Assembly (NCBI GenBank): GCA_903934275.1
Contig: CAIZNF010000131.1
Location: 1 to 5,722 of the forward strand
DNA from: an uncultured Nitrosomonadales bacterium
GTDB taxonomy: Bacteria > Pseudomonadota > Gammaproteobacteria > Burkholderiales > Gallionellaceae
Direction: 5' to 3'
Length of the DNA stretch: 5,722 nt
Shown: one piece after another, positions 5,336 to 5,722 of the stretch
Position numbering within the stretch: position 1 is the stretch's first letter
Layout of the letters: every line of letters begins with the position of its first letter
The notes under the pieces: model-generated
The model's input: the letters and a program-made list of their open reading frames with translations, nothing else
Told to the model about the DNA's origin: nothing
Databases searched by the model: none
Translations under genes and position numbers: made by a program

Positions 5336-5356
5336 ATGCCGAGTCAAGCCCGGCAT
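5336..5356. repeat. Short palindrome of the GGTCAAGCCCGG dispersed-repeat family
   Basis: ATGCCGAG (5336-5343) and CCCGGCAT (5349-5356) pair at 7 of 8 positions around TCAAG. With flanks it reads like the CTGGAT(T/G)CCGGGTCAAGCCCGG(A/C)ATGACG repeat found dispersed in many proteobacterial genomes. It follows the 5253-5328 element by 7 nt and lies 46 nt before dnaG, making a composite repeat block in the operon spacer. Confidence 0.6.
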
Positions 5357-5402
5357 GACGAAAATCCTTAAGTATCGATCTTGACGCAAGGGCGGTGCGG
5401 GC

Positions 5403-5722
5403 GTGATTCCAAAAAGTTTCATTCAGGACCTGCTCAATCGTCTCGATATCATCGATGTGATCGAGCGTTATGTCCCGCTCAAAAAAGCCGGTGCGAATTT
5501 TGTTGCCTGCTGCCCGTTTCACAACGAAAAATCCCCCTCATTTACCGTTAGCCAGTCCAAGCAGTTTTACCATTGCTTCGGTTGCGGTGCGCACGGCACA
5601 GCCATCGGTTTTGTCATGGAACACGCCGGACTCGGCTATGTTGAGGCAATCGAGGAATTGGCGCGTAGCGTCGGTTTAGACGTGCCGCGCGAGCGCTCTG
5701 CAACAGGTGAAACATTCCATAA
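5403..5722 (+). CDS. dnaG: DNA primase DnaG, N-terminal part (cut by the window edge)
   Basis: DnaG makes the RNA primers for leading- and lagging-strand synthesis at the replication fork. The first 106 residues are visible and cover the zinc-binding domain. The likely start is GTG 5403 (read as Met), giving MIPKSFIQDLLNRLDIIDVI; a purine-rich AAGGGCGG (5388-5395) lies 7 nt upstream. ACCPFHNEKSPSFTV (35-49) and QFYHCFGCGAHG (54-65) closely parallel E. coli primase, with the CHCC zinc ligands at Cys37, His40, Cys58 and Cys61. The stretch then continues with FVMEHAGLGYVEAIEELA (71-88). The catalytic TOPRIM and helicase-binding domains lie beyond the right edge. The start was set by homology, since the first in-frame ATG lies well inside the domain. 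rpoD would be expected downstream. Confidence 0.95.
   Translation, partial: MIPKSFIQDLLNRLDIIDVIERYVPLKKAGANFVACCPFHNEKSPSFTVSQSKQFYHCFGCGAHGTAIGFVMEHAGLGYVEAIEELARSVGLDVPRERSATGETFH

Noticed and set aside
1..5722. CRISPR array, tRNA, rRNA, riboswitch or defence system
   Set aside because: The repeats are inverted and differ from one another rather than forming regularly spaced direct copies. No cloverleaf or rRNA-like stretch was noticed, and no gene resembles a defence component.

Overview
The window looks like chromosomal DNA from a betaproteobacterium. A member of the Nitrosomonadales, such as a Gallionella- or Nitrosomonas-like lineage, is my best guess. This rests on protein style (UbiA, S21, YqeY and DnaG all read like betaproteobacterial versions), moderate-to-high GC genes separated by AT-richer spacers, and intergenic DNA packed with dispersed palindromic repeats. 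No rRNA, tRNA, CRISPR array, transposase or phage gene is visible.

Layout: (1) 1-97 may hold the 3' end of an unidentified gene, followed by an AT-rich spacer with a palindromic repeat and a candidate promoter. (2) 306-1196 (+) is ubiA, the prenyltransferase of ubiquinone synthesis. (3) The 253-bp gap between convergent ubiA and ctaA contains a nested palindrome of about 134 bp (1271-1404). (4) 1450-2385 (-) encodes a CtaA/Cox15-family heme A synthase whose first histidine motif is divergent. (5) 2386-2620 is a spacer with a REP-like inverted doublet. (6) 2621-3259 (-) encodes an orphan type IV prepilin-like protein with the strongest Shine-Dalgarno sequence in the window. (7) 3357-4325 (-) encodes a YeeZ-like NAD(P)-binding epimerase/dehydratase that appears to carry an in-frame insertion of repeat DNA. 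(8) 4510 to the right edge (+) is the macromolecular synthesis operon: rpsU (ribosomal protein S21), a GatB/YqeY-domain gene, and the start of dnaG (primase), with a repeat block separating the last two.

Functionally, ubiA (ubiquinone) and ctaA (heme A for aa3-type oxidases) both serve aerobic respiration, but they face each other and are not one operon. rpsU-yqeY-dnaG links translation to replication initiation, as in many proteobacteria. The epimerase and the pilin lie on the minus strand, divergent from rpsU, and have no obvious link to it.

I do not see a new multi-gene system. What stands out is the number of dispersed repeats: most spacers longer than about 100 bp carry one (the 97-bp pilin leader does not), and one sits inside a reading frame. 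The altered catalytic motif in the heme A synthase is the other notable point.
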